From: Colias croceus | Lineage: Eukaryota; Arthropoda; Insecta; Lepidoptera; Pieridae | DNA length: 64,000 nt | Assembly (NCBI RefSeq): GCF_905220415.1 | Contig: NC_059538.1 | Location: forward strand, 7,874,001-7,938,000 | Direction: 5' to 3' | Shown: in pieces, positions 12,816 to 24,800 of the stretch | Numbering within the stretch: the stretch's first letter is position 1 | Layout of the letters: every line of letters starts with the position of its first letter | Notes under the pieces: model-generated | Databases searched by the model: none | The model's input: the letters and a program-made list of their open reading frames with translations, nothing else | Told to the model about the DNA's origin: nothing | Position numbers and translations under genes: made by a program

Positions 12816-13118
12816 AATAAAATATTTAGAAATCTTTGTATCAGATCATCGTGTCTGGACGATACAGAATAGCCACGTCGAAATGACGTTTAAGTTGACA
12901 GTTAAAATTATTACTCAAATATTTGATGTTTCCACTTTGAAATAGAAACATATTTTAAAATTTTGTCCAAACAATAATTATCAATAATAATTATTTATAA
13001 GAAAACCTTTTGAAGCGTAACATTTACATTCCAGGGACTTAGTGTCGGCTGCAACAAAGACTAAAACTTATTCGTCAAGGATAAATAAAATAATTAACTA
13101 TTTTATGAAGCTCTTGCC

Positions 13119-16100
13119 ATGGAGGTACTTTATCATCAGACCAGTCAATTAATACAAGAAACTACTGATTTATTTCATAAACTTGATAATGATACTAATC
13201 CAGAAAAAATTGAAAATGATATTCAATTAAGGATAAACCAGATTAATGGGTAAGAAATACCTATAATCTTAAATTTTTCCTATGTTATGATGGAAATTGA
13301 TTAATACGCGCATTTTTTAACTTTCAGGAATTGTGAGAAACTAGATATCATGGTGTTTAAAACACCTATCAATCAAAGACCTATGGCAAAGATGAGGGTG
13401 GACCAACTTAAATATGACAATAAACATATACAGGTAGTCAATGAATACAGTTAATTGTGATAATTTTATTAATATTAAAGTTTAAAGTGATTGCAAAACT
13501 TTAAAAATGTTCTAGAACTTCTAACAGAACTTCTACATCAAATCACATTCATTGTGCAATCATTTATTATATTAATATCATCATTTGTTGTGCAATTACA
13601 GGCGTCACTAATAAATGCTCAAAATAAAAGACGAAGGCGGGAACAAGAAAGGACAGAAAGGGACCAGTTGCTAAGCAGACGTTTTGGGAATGATCACATG
13701 GCTATCACTGTGGATTATATGGCACAGGAAAATTCATCATTGCAGAACTCACATAGGAATGTTGATGAAATGTTACATACAGGTTTGTTATTTCATGTTT
13801 GAATTAAAAATTTCAGTTTCAGGGCTAGTGCATACATGCAACTTTTAGTTCAACTATTTTGTTGTTAAGTATATAGCGATAAATGAACGGGCACTTACTG
13901 TCAACTCGATAGTTGAATGATAATAAAGTCAAAATGCTGTCTGTATTGGTTTGCTTTTGATTAAAAAGTTGGACAACTATTGATCACGCGCTCATTATAC
14001 ATATATTACTGTACTAGTTTCATAACTTCTCATATAAGTTCTATGTACATAATCATACTATATTCAATCATTTTTCTCTGAGACGTGTTTGAAGTAATAA
14101 ATTAAAATACTATTACATATCAATCCATATAAATATTTATTTTGTATCATTGTATTACGTTCCTCAAAGCCTAAATTAGTTCAGCTAAAAGGTAACACAA
14201 CATTCAGGTACAAAGTTCGCCGGGACAGCTAGAAGTTGATACAATATGACTGTTCAGTCTCGCTTGAGCATTGGAAGCAGATTTAAGTCTTAATTGAATC
14301 TGCATCCAATTCCAAAGCGGATATTGATGATACTTGCCAGTGTTGTAGGCGTAGCTAGTTACATGAGCTTAAGAAAAACTTTTGCCATGGGTTTGTCAAA
14401 TTTAAAACTATTAGTCAGTTCAATAAAGAAACGAATCTTCAATGGCGGCCAAAGCTGACTTTGACAGATGGTAGGATCAGCAAAAAAGAAAATAAAAATA
14501 ACGTAAATTGATAATTATTTTATTAATTATTTCAAATTGTTTGTTGACAAACTTTTTTGTTATTGTATTTGTGTATTTATACGAATTATCATATTTACGT
14601 ATACAGAATGTAATAAAATCCCCATAATACTTGTAATAAGCCCATAAAACTGAACAACTTTTCCCAAAGAACATATTTTGTCAAATTCCAATAAAACATT
14701 ATTTACTTTCGAAAATGCATACTTGTCATTGTAAATTTATGATAAAAACTAATATAGGGAAAATCAAATACATTTTAGTGATTTTATTTTTCCCTTTTTT
14801 TTTGCATACCGTACGGCCGTGTGTGAGCGAGAGGGAATGATAAGCGCCGCCATTGAAGATTCGTTTCTTTAAAGAACTGACTAATACCTGCCGACTCAAC
14901 CATTTTACACATAAATCATATTATTTTATTTAAAACTATTAAAAAAGAAGCACTCCAATATTGTTCCAAAGTTCAAACATTGTCATAAATTAACAAGTGA
15001 TAAATTGTCATTATTTGATGGAATTGAAAAAACACAGGAAATCTGTAGAGAGAGAAATATGTACATTTTCTTTGCATTGTAAAAATGTTGCATCTATACT
15101 AATATTACAAAGCTGAAGAGTTTGTTTGTTTGTTTGAAGGCACTAATATCAGCAAATACTGATCCAATTTGTTGTTAGATAGGCCTCCCTTTTATCGAGT
15201 AAGGCTATTGGCTTTATATTATTACAACAAGACCAATAAGAGTGGAGCTATTGCTCCACTCCTATTGGTCTTATTGTAACAATACTTGTTGGGTAAAACT
15301 GTGGGGCACAGCTTGTTATCTATAATTTGAATGATTTTATGCAACATTTCAGTGCGAGGGCGGCCTTACAATGCTTCTTATTGGGCTTTTATATCCATAC
15401 TAATATTATAAATGCGAAAGTAACTCTGTCTGTCTGTCTGTCTGTTACTCAATCACGCCTTAACTACTGAACCAATTTGCATGAAATTTGGTATAGAGAT
15501 ATTTTGATACCCGAGAAAGGACATAGGCTACTTTTTATCTTGGGAAAATGACGCAATCCCGGAAATCCCACGGGAACGGGAACGCGTTTTTCTTTGACTG
15601 CGCGGGCGAAGCCGCGGACGGAAACCTAGTTTAAAATAAACCACACAACAATTTATTCAATACTAATTTCTCATATAATTTTACAATACAACCAATTTTT
15701 TTAATATAGCGCCATCTAGTTTCAATTGAAGTAAATATAAGCAAATCAATGGAGAATTATAAAAAATTCTGTTGCTGCCTCTAAATGCCTAAAAATTTCA
15801 ATTTCTTTTTGTTTCAGTGTATGAAACAAAATGAAACTGAAATTATTCCTTATATATTATAAATAAAAAATCTGAAAGTACCTCTGTCTGTCTGTTCCTC
15901 ATTTACACCTAAACCACTGAGGCGATTTAGAAGACATACACCATAGTTATTTCCCGAAAATTCCCTGTGAGCGGGAACTATGCGGGTTTTTCTTTTGAGT
16001 ATGTGGGTCAAGCCACAGGTTAGTTAATTAAAATGTGTAAAATATATTTTTGTGAAAGTAACTTAAGCTTATTACCTTACATACCTAAATACTTTCTCAT

Positions 16101-19100
16101 TATGAATATATTATCAATGTATGTGTTTCTATTCTTTCTTTTTTTGTATAGAAAGAATAGTTTGCTCATGAATAACTAAAATGTATATTTGCTTATAAGG
16201 AGGTGAGATGACTTTAATGGTGTTAATTGTGAGTGTATTAAAAAATAATTAAATTCAAATTTGGCGTCAAATTATGTGTTCTGAAGTTTTAGTGCGGTTT
16301 CCTATTTGTTAAATCCTTTTTTTTAAATGTTTTTTCGATTAACATTGCTATTAATACTATAAGCAAATAATTAAAAAAAGGACCCTCTGCCATGCTATGC
16401 AAAATTTCTAAGCAAATTGCAGATGAGTATGTATTATTCTAAAATTGCATTTTGGCAGATGAGTTATAGAATGTTTGCATAGGTATTCCATCTTCTACAT
16501 TCCAACTGTTAGACCATAAACGTTTCCGTAGCAAATAGACTACTATTTGATACGCATAGTAAATACTATTACTACGCGTATGTAATTATATGCTTGTGAC
16601 ATAAAAACTTGCTCCGTAAAAAAACACACAAGTAACTGATATTTCAAATAAAAAATGAATCTATGAATGAACGTGATAAATAAGGACTGAGGCGCCTTTT
16701 AAACGTAAAGTATTTATCGTGATTCATATGTTTAGTTTCTATTGATACTTGATAGATGTCTGCTTTTATTGATGGCACCAAAACGATAAGATATTCAGAA
16801 AAATAATCCCGCAAAACGTGGGATGCGTCCCGCATGTCACAATTGAAAAGTGTGAAAGTTTTATTGAAGTGATACTTCTTTAGGCGCGTTGGGAGTAAAA
16901 TTTTAATGCGATGTAGTAAGGCGACGATTTTGGTAGCTTTGAATCTTGCCAAAGAAGTTTCACTTCTGACACATACGCTCGGCACACACGCTCTTTTTAT
17001 TTTCGTACGCTTTCGGTTGAGTATCATTGCTATCTCTGTTGCGCGTATTAAGCAAGGGGAAAGAGCGCTTGGACAAGAAACAATAAGTTTGGAGGACGAT
17101 ATAAGATAGATAGCGCCTAGATCTGAGGACGTCGGAAAAATCTGCACATAGAAACGGCAATTTTGTACAAAAGTCCCGCATCCAATGTTCAAAAAGTTGA
17201 CCAGCTTATACAAGGTGAAAGGTAAGATATTTGACAAATTTAGACAGGAGCTTCTACTCATGAAACTGAACAACTTTTGTTCTACAACTTTGCTGAATTC
17301 GTAGAAAAAATTTTTCTACGAATGGAAATCTGTCAGCTGATTAGCGAAGTTTCCTTACAAAGTCCAATTTTTTTTTACGAATTCAGCAGAGTTGTAGAAC
17401 AAAAGTTTTTCAGTTTCATGAGTAGAAGCTATTGTCTAAATTTGTCAAACGTCTTACCTTTCACCTTGTATATTATATTCAATAATCACCACATTTCGTG
17501 ATATAAGTATACGTATTAAATATTGGCGTTAATCAGTATGCTTGTTTCACGTTCAACAAATACCACGATACATTTGTGTTTATTGGCGGAACACAGTGAA
17601 TAATTATTTACCTGTAATTGGCGCCATAAGTAGGTAATATGTCACCGTAAAATTATTTACATTAAAATCACCAGATTAAAAACTAGCGACATGGTAATCT
17701 GTCGACAAAATGTGATCCGTAACATGAATGAACGAATGAAAAATTATTTATTGTAGGTTTAAGCAATACCATATAGCACAATTTAAAACAATAACTTATT
17801 TAACAATGTACAGAGGGCGGCCTTATCGCCGACGAGATCTATGCCAGGCAACCTACGCTGCTTACAATTTAATGCGTTATTTTATTAAATGTAAAGCAAA
17901 AAAATTAATCTGTAATTAAACATTAACTGTATAATAAATAAAAAAAAAAATATAAATTAGGCACATACGTTCAAAAAAAATCATAATCTACAAAATTTTT
18001 TCTTTACGAAATTTTATATTTGGCAAAAACGTGTTTTTCTTAAATATTTTTTTATTTTTTTTGTGCAGAAATACTTATAAAGTAAATTAATAATTTTATC
18101 TAAAAAAAAATGTCGTGACCTATCTATGTTTTTGAGCGATGAAAACTTTAAAGATACTTTTTAATTGCATATTGGTATTTGCAACAATTATTATCCACAA
18201 TTTAAGATTTATATCTCTTTGCCTACAATATAATATCAATAGGAAGTAATAATAAAATTATTTTAAAAGATCGTACTATAAATTGAAGGAGTTAGGTATA
18301 GTATGCGCGAACCAGCTACAGGCTTGATTTTAATGACAATTCGTCAGTAACAATTAGGTACCTAGGTACCAAGTACCAACTGTATTATTTTATTTAATAG
18401 GTACTGATTTGTAAACATCAGTATGCCGACAGAAAAAGAATGAATAATAAAAACGTTAGAAGTTAGAAACACGTGATTATGTAAGTAATGTCCATATTTT
18501 AACAGAGGGAATATTTAATTATTTAATTGTTGGCTGAGTACGTGGCTCATGCAAACATATAATGAACACAACTGATGCGTTCAAAACTCGACGACAGTAC
18601 ACTTCAGTGGTTTCCCGTATAATCTTAATTACTATTGGAACAAGTTCAGTTGGTGTGTGTCCATAGGATAGTGAAGACAATATTTCGTTGGTGTATATCA
18701 AGTGTAATTATAATAGTTTCAACATAATAGTTTTGCCTCGGCCGTATTGTGTTAAATCAAAGGAAGGTGGAAGTGTCGATTTATGAACGCAATTTGACGT
18801 CTTCGTGTATTTCAATAGGTAACAAATAATTACTCACCACATTTTGAATTGTCATTCGCGTCCGGTACACCTTTATTTTTTATCACTGAACTATTTTGCG
18901 TATAGAAGATTCACTACGAAAAATATCTATCGATAGAACCAAGCCATTCTATTTATTATATGGTTTCAATAAAAACGAGTCCGATCAAAGTCGCGCAAAG
19001 TTTGTTCCACACTATTCTAAACAACATCTACGATACAAGTAGTTAATTATTATCACGTTCGAGGTAATTAAATGATTGCAAGCCTTTGAGATTTCTGTTC

Positions 19101-20340
19101 ATGGGAACTGCACGATGCTCTCAAATTATCGTCAGCAGTCAGCACCGAGATTTAGGAATATGACTCGGCGATATCTACCTTCGTAATATTTTGTATTTTT
19201 AAACAACTCTGCAATGAAGGTAAACTATTTAACCTTGACAATAGATGTCGATATAGGTATTTGTCGAAACCTGTTATGTTAATTATTTATAACTGTGTTT
19301 AGGTGATATTAATTAAATATATAAATATGAATGTTTGAATTTGAATAAACACGTCAACAAAGTTTTAGAAATTATTTGATATGACGTTGTTTTCTTTCAG
19401 GTTTGAATGATTTTAGTTTTACTCTTACTCGTAACTAACAATATTATTGATATAATATATTTTATACAATCTATTGATTATAAACCAATAATTATTATTA
19501 TTCCATCGATTGAAAATTATGGTAACGTACCTATTGTATAACCTAGACCTAGAGTTAAACAATAGCGCTTTTTATTATATTCCTATCATATAGGTATTAT
19601 GCACAACAGAATTATTGGTATTTTGTTGTTAATTACCTTTATGTATTATTACTTATTTCTGACTTTTGAGTAATGGCAGTCCGAAAAATAGTTATATACC
19701 TAGTCCTTGGATAGATGCACATACCTTAACTCTCTATGTATGTAATATGTATTAAATATTTTGGTAAATCATTTGTTAATAAAAATTAAGATATACCTAA
19801 GTAAAACAGAACATAATCAGAAGTTTCTAAACAAGCTATGATGAGGAACTTTTCACATAAGTCATAATATTATACGTCTGTATGTTTAAACATCGTGAGT
19901 CGATCTGCTTATATTTGCGAGTACCTTTTTTCCTTTTCAAATATCTATGCTGGGTGGGTAGGGCGCCGCGCCGTGACAAAAAAACTTAACATGAAACTAC
20001 GTCGCGATCTGATAAAGATTGGGAACCCCTGCATTATCCAATTCGTTATTCTGCAATATACAATAAAAAACAAATGCCACCTTAACGAACATTAAAGGAG
20101 TGAAATATGTTTAACAGTTATTTTTTTTCAGGATCAAATATTCTGGAGACGCTTCGCTACAACCGCGAGACATTAAAGGGTGCCCACCGCAGGCTTATAG
20201 ACTTGGCTAACACATTAGGGCTATCCAATGCAACAATCTCCCTTATAGAGAGGAGGGTCTCTCAAGACAAATACGTGCTTTATGGTGGAATGTTTGTAAC
20301 GTTATCTGTGATTGTCCTCGTTATTATATATCTAACATAG
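13119..20340 (+). CDS. membrin (GOSR2): Membrin / Golgi SNAP receptor complex member 2 (Qb-SNARE), 4 exons
   Basis: The four coding exons are 13119-13249, 13328-13433, 13602-13782 and 20132-20340, with GT-AG introns and consistent phases; they sum to 627 nt (208 aa). The start MEVLYHQTSQLIQE aligns with animal membrin. Exon 2 has MRVDQLKYDNKHIQ and exon 3 the basic RRRREQERTERDQLLSR segment. Exon 4 has LKGAHRRLIDLANTLGLSN, the second half of the SNARE helix, and then a C-terminal anchor (VLYGGMFVTLSVIVLVIIYL) and a stop. Human GOSR2 is 212 aa. Membrin is a tail-anchored Qb-SNARE for ER-to-Golgi and intra-Golgi fusion with syntaxin-5 and Bet1-type partners. Intron 3 (6.35 kb) splits the SNARE motif and is full of Helitrons and other repeats. 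A polyadenylation signal lies at 20501-20506. Confidence 0.95.
14411..14884. mobile_element. MITE with 38-bp TIRs and TA target duplication
   Basis: TTAGTCAGTTCAATAAAGAA and following (14411-14448) is inverted at 14846-14884, with only a few differences. The element is bounded by TA on both sides, suggesting the Tc1/mariner class. The interior is AT-rich and non-coding. It lies in membrin intron 3. Confidence 0.8.
15093..15315 (+). mobile_element. Lep1-like Helitron with internal palindrome
   Basis: Begins TCTATACTAATATTACAAAG then CTGAAGAGTTTGTTTG. The 3' end has drifted (CTTG instead of CTAG). Inside, 15222-15248 and 15253-15279 form a 27-bp inverted repeat with two mismatches and a 4-nt loop. 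Confidence 0.65.
15394..15629 (+). mobile_element. Lep1-like non-autonomous Helitron
   Basis: Starts TCCATACTAATATTATAAAT, carries (CTGT)n, and ends CGCGGGCGAAGCCGCG (hairpin) then GACGGAAACCTAG. It is flanked by A and T, in membrin intron 3. Confidence 0.85.
15840..16022 (+). mobile_element. Degraded Lep1-like Helitron
   Basis: Contains TATATTATAAATAAAAAATC, a short (CTGT)n run and a decayed 3' end (GGTCAAGCCACAGGTTAG) resembling the neighbouring intact copy. Confidence 0.45.
16866..17002. mobile_element. GAAGTGAAACTTC-family MITE, copy 1
   Basis: The ends GAAGTGATACTTCTTTAGGC and AAGAAGTTTCACTTC are inverted and themselves palindromic. The flanking TGACACATACGCTCGGCACA segment is shared, inverted, with the copy at 42394-42552. 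Confidence 0.6.
17208..17472. mobile_element. Foldback MITE with ~105-bp arms
   Basis: TATACAAGGTGAAAGGTAAG at 17208 is inverted at 17451-17472. The arms (17208-17312 and 17366-17472) match almost base for base through ATGAAACTGAACAACTTTTG. The loop is about 55 nt. Open frames here arise from the palindrome and are not genes. Confidence 0.85.
17720..17890 (-). mobile_element. LINE 3' end fragment
   Basis: On the minus strand it shows GGTTGCCTGGCATAGATCTC, GCGATAAGGCCGCCCTCTGT and a terminal ATAAATAA-rich tail, a 3'UTR type common in lepidopteran non-LTR elements. Confidence 0.6.
20015..20031. mobile_element. Solo hAT-like terminus
   Basis: AAGATTGGGAACCCCTG, inverted CAGGGGTTCCCAATCTT, resembles a common hAT end. 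The partner end was not found. It lies 101 bp before membrin exon 4. Confidence 0.35.
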
Positions 20341-20506
20341 ATAATATATTGTACCTATTCGCTTGTAAGACATTTATTTTTTAAGAATATTTATCGTTGC
20401 TACGTTGTATTGTTTATGTGTATAAAAGGAATTATAATTAAATAGATTATACCTACCGTTACTTGTTTTCTTTGTGAGATCATCATAATTTAATTTTAAA
20501 AATAAA

Positions 20507-21862
20507 CCTATTGTTTAATAGTTAAATGGTAATTATTCTAATGTGATTCCTCTGTGCGCTCGACATTTGATGTGTTGACGCAATTACACAATTTATAGTT
20601 AATAAATTGCATTGATTGTTATATACTTACTAGACTTAATTAAAAATACATTATTCCCAGTTACTTTAATGCTATCGAGTAGCAACTTAAAGGCCAAGGT
20701 TTTACAATAAAATTGAAAAGTATTAACTAGGTACCTTCAGTTTATGTTATGGTAATATGCTGATTTATAAAATCTAACTACTAAAATATTTTAAATTATA
20801 ATATTATGTATGTAGTTGTATAAAATTAGCATTATGAATTATGATGCGAAAATCAAACGGACGATGTTATTTAGAAGTGCATAATATTGAATATTGCCTC
20901 TATTTTTGTATGCTATCCGGTATTACACAAGCGGCCGGTAAAATCTTTGTAAATAGCTGCGAAACAATAACGTTATGTTTTTGATCCACTGGCTACGCCG
21001 TTGAATGTCATGGACTATTAATTTATATGAAATTAATTAATTTATAGGTACCTAGGTATATATAAGCTAGTGCAAAATTAAAGCAGCAATTATTAATAAT
21101 CAAATTATTATTTTACCGGTGAAAGTCCTACTATATAATAAATAATTATGAGGTCAATGGCCATAGCAGACGGACACATATCATTTTTGTTATAAATAAT
21201 CGATGCGTTTATATCTGTGTTATTTACGTCCTCTTTACTTCATTAATTTTCTTTGTTTCATTTAAACCGTAGGTCTGGATTATCCTCGATTGTAGCATGT
21301 AAATCTTTAATTGGATAGTGAGAATACCTACGTAAAACAAACAAGGCCGCTTAGATAATATGTAAATAAAACGCTAAGCTTAGCGTTTCATAGCTATGAA
21401 CAGCTGATAATCCTATTCGTGGACACGAAACGCATACAAAGATACAGATGCCTGCGTGCGATTTCTTTGTTGCAACTTCGATGCATATTATTTATTTTAT
21501 ACAAACTCCTCACAGCGTTTATAACAATATACAAATGAATATACACTATACCCACTATCTGAGATGGAAAGCATGGTAATTTATGATAGAAATAGTCAAT
21601 AGATTAGTTAGGTTTTAGACTCTGCGGGCAAAGCCGCGAGCGGAAAGCTAATGCATAGATAGTACAATAAACCTAGGTACTAGTTACCATTATTACGAGA
21701 TGGTTCGATAGTGATTTGCTGATTTTGCAATCGAAATATTTTATTTTTAACTGAATTCTTGTTTTTTTGAAAACTTTATAATAGTTTATTGCACCTTAAA
21801 TATTTACCTACTTTACACATCATCAGATTTCAGTAAAATAAAACACAACAATCTCTCAATCA
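20507..21862. other. Intergenic stretch between convergent membrin and EFHC genes
   Basis: AT-rich, with one Helitron 3' fragment at 21621-21651. No gene seen. Confidence 0.6.
21621..21651 (+). mobile_element. Helitron 3' end fragment
   Basis: TGCGGGCAAAGCCGCGAGCG then GAAAGCTAA matches the 3' hairpin and terminus of Lep1-like elements. No 5' end is visible. Confidence 0.5.
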
Positions 21863-21886
21863 TTTATTTCATATAAAAATATCAAA

Positions 21887-24800
21887 TCATTTCTCGCGTC
21901 CATCTGGATCGCAGCAAGGCATCTTCGGAGTAACGTGTGGGCACGCGAAGGCTACATCTTCCTTCTTCCTGACGCATGGTCCCGTGGCTTCAGGTGGAGG
22001 GTTCACGCAAGTGTCCACGTCAGGATGCGGCTCGCGAGGGTAGTCCGCTACTCGGAGCGCGGCTGGCGATATTTCAGGCACATCGCGCCTGTATTTCTTT
22101 ACGGCTTCGTACGAATCGGGAGCGAGCCGCATGAAGTTGGGTACCTGGGGAGATAGTAAGCAACTTAATAAGAGAGGTGCTGTGGTAAAATTTGTGTATT
22201 TCCTTAATAACAAATTACAAAATATCTCTCAAATTAATTATACATATCATATCATAATTCCTATAGTTCTAAAATATGATGCCCTAATAAAATTTTCACG
22301 AAATATTTGAATTAACTGGTTCAAAAAGTCTATTGAAACACAGTTGTAAACGCATTCCATTTCCACTCGCAATATCAATTTCGAAACAGGAATCAAATAA
22401 AAGCATTCCTCATTGCATTCAATTCAGCTAAAAGGCAAATTGCAGTGTACCCACGTGCAATATCTCTTTCAGTTCATGCATATTTACCGGCAAATTCAAT
22501 TTGGTGATTCCGACAATTTAATTGCACGATAGTTACTGCGCTCATACGTTGGACACATGTCCCAAATAATCCAGCTCTAGTGGACAGATGCAAGCTAATT
22601 AATAAATACACTGGTGAGTCCAGTGATATAACGCGTCACAAATGGGAAAACAGGGGTTCTATAATTATTGTACACAAATGCAGATGATGCAACTTTTTAA
22701 TTAGTCTTATAAATCAATGTTGAAGTGTTTCGTGTCGCAACAGATATTTAATGTGGCTATTATTAATGTACTATTAAATATGATAGATATACTTCCTTAG
22801 TTTTAAGTAAGTATATGTAGTTCCATTCTCTTTACAGAAGTTGGCCGAAATACCTATGTGATTTTCTCATTTTCATAAAACGGTCAAGTGGCTCTTTAGC
22901 TCGACATTTGCGGAAAGACAAAGCAGTTCTTAAGTACAATGTAAGTATCTGTCGCAAATGATTTATTCATTTTGTAACCTGTATGAGACAAGTCTTCAAC
23001 TGGTCTGCCTTTATACTTTTAAACCCACATTCCTAGTACCTACTTCCAGTACCTACATAAATCAATTTACAATAATTGTCATGTCGTGAGCTTTACGGCT
23101 CGACTCTGGTCTCTGTACTTGACCCACACCAAAATATTTAGGCACGACTTCTGTAAGTTTGAACTCTGAAGCTAAAGATTTTAGATAGTGAATGTAATTC
23201 TATCTCATATGCAATGATATTATATATAGAAACAAGAGGTAGATACGTTACCAACGCACCAAAACGTAAACCGTGAATTGGTCCTAATTGGGACCAGTGG
23301 AATCAGTCAGATTGTGACTTGTGACAGCGAACGCACATGCTGATATAAACGTTAAAATTATCAATAATGCCTTCTTGTGTGTTCAGAAAGTGCACAAATT
23401 ACGATAGTAAAATAAAGAAAGATAGAGGGATATCATATCACAGGTAAATGTATTAAAATATTATAATTTTAGAGCAAAAATAACAATTTGCAATTATTAA
23501 TGAATGACACTTGCTTGACACTTGTATTGAAATAATGAAAGGGATAAAACATTGCTTCAATCACTAGTGTGACAAAGCTAGCGCACACTGTGTTCAAAGA
23601 TTATCATGTAGATACGATTATTGAAAATAGAACGGTTATTTTATTAATTTCGATTTGGGTAAATACTTGATAATTTTTATATTTAAATCCACACAGTGCA
23701 TGTAATTAACAAATATATCTATTTATTATATACAATGAAATCGTGATGGCAAAAATGTTTGTTTGCAAAAATGATGTTGAATATACGTATACATAAAAGA
23801 AAAGATTATCGCTACTGACGAAAAATGCTATTTGCTTTTCTGTAAATAGCTATTGAACATAAATTTTATTTGTGTTTTAGATAAAAAAGGCTTATACTTC
23901 ATCCTTTCTTTTATTTCATACTTTTTTTCATCTAGGCACCACTATTATTATATCCTACAAGTTGGAGTGATGACCTTGTACGGGTTCCGGGAACTGCCTT
24001 GAAACGAATAGCGTAAGATCGGTCCGTATGGAGTTCTATAAGGAGGACTATGCTCAGCAGTTGGTGTTTATCGGGTGAAATGATGATGACCGAAAACGAA
24101 CACCACAGCTAGTAATAAATGCTTAATACAGTTATATCTCCAAAAAAGTTTTTTTCATTTTAATAAAACTTCATAATAATAATTAAATAGTAAATGAAAT
24201 TGTCACATTTGTTTACGTGTGCAGGAAACGAAACATCTATAACATTGAACCTTCTGTGTCGTTAGTCTATGCCAATTGCCATGGCAACTATTTGTTTATT
24301 TATATTTAATTGGTGAATTCTTATGACTTTTGCTTACACCTGCGCGGAAGTGACAAACTATCTTTGTCTTTTTTGTTTATATCATTTTATTATAGCCATC
24401 TCTCTTATACAGTCTGTCAATGTAATAAATTATGTAAAATGAAACTTGTATTTGTGTGTGCCTGACACTGCATATGAAGCATTTTTTTTGGATATATTGT
24501 GAGTATATAACGTATCTATACATAAAATATCATTGCTCGTATGGTCATTTCTATATCATGTCAATAAAAAAGCAGTATTACCTCCTTGCAATCAACATCA
24601 TAAGTTCCCAGATAGCCGGGTAGATGTGGTTTAGGGACCACCTCCTCCCCAGTGGCCCGCTGCGCCTGTTCGCTCGGTATGATCTCGTACGGACACTCAT
24701 TGCGCTCACGTCGCTCAGCACGCTCATGAGCATCCTGGTTAAAAGTAAACAATATATTATCATATGTTTTAGAGATTGCTAGATAGTTAAACGCAAGTAC

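Larger units (their letters stand above)
7900..13118. other. Intergenic region between divergent M6-family and membrin genes
   Basis: Holds a Helitron (8944-9238), a foldback element (10941-11706) and a two-copy repeat (12736-12815), plus Helitron-like scraps near 10170-10230. A GC-rich patch at 8165-8250 is unassigned. The last few hundred bases should hold the membrin promoter; no core motif stands out. Confidence 0.55.

Noticed and set aside
13491..13601. Frame extending upstream of membrin exon 3
   Set aside because: The extension is intronic; a clear TTACAG acceptor at 13601 and alignment to membrin place the exon start at 13602.
16644..17273. 209-codon minus-strand open frame
   Set aside because: It spans a MITE and one arm of the foldback at 17208-17472; the translation has no recognisable domain and recurs from the other arm.
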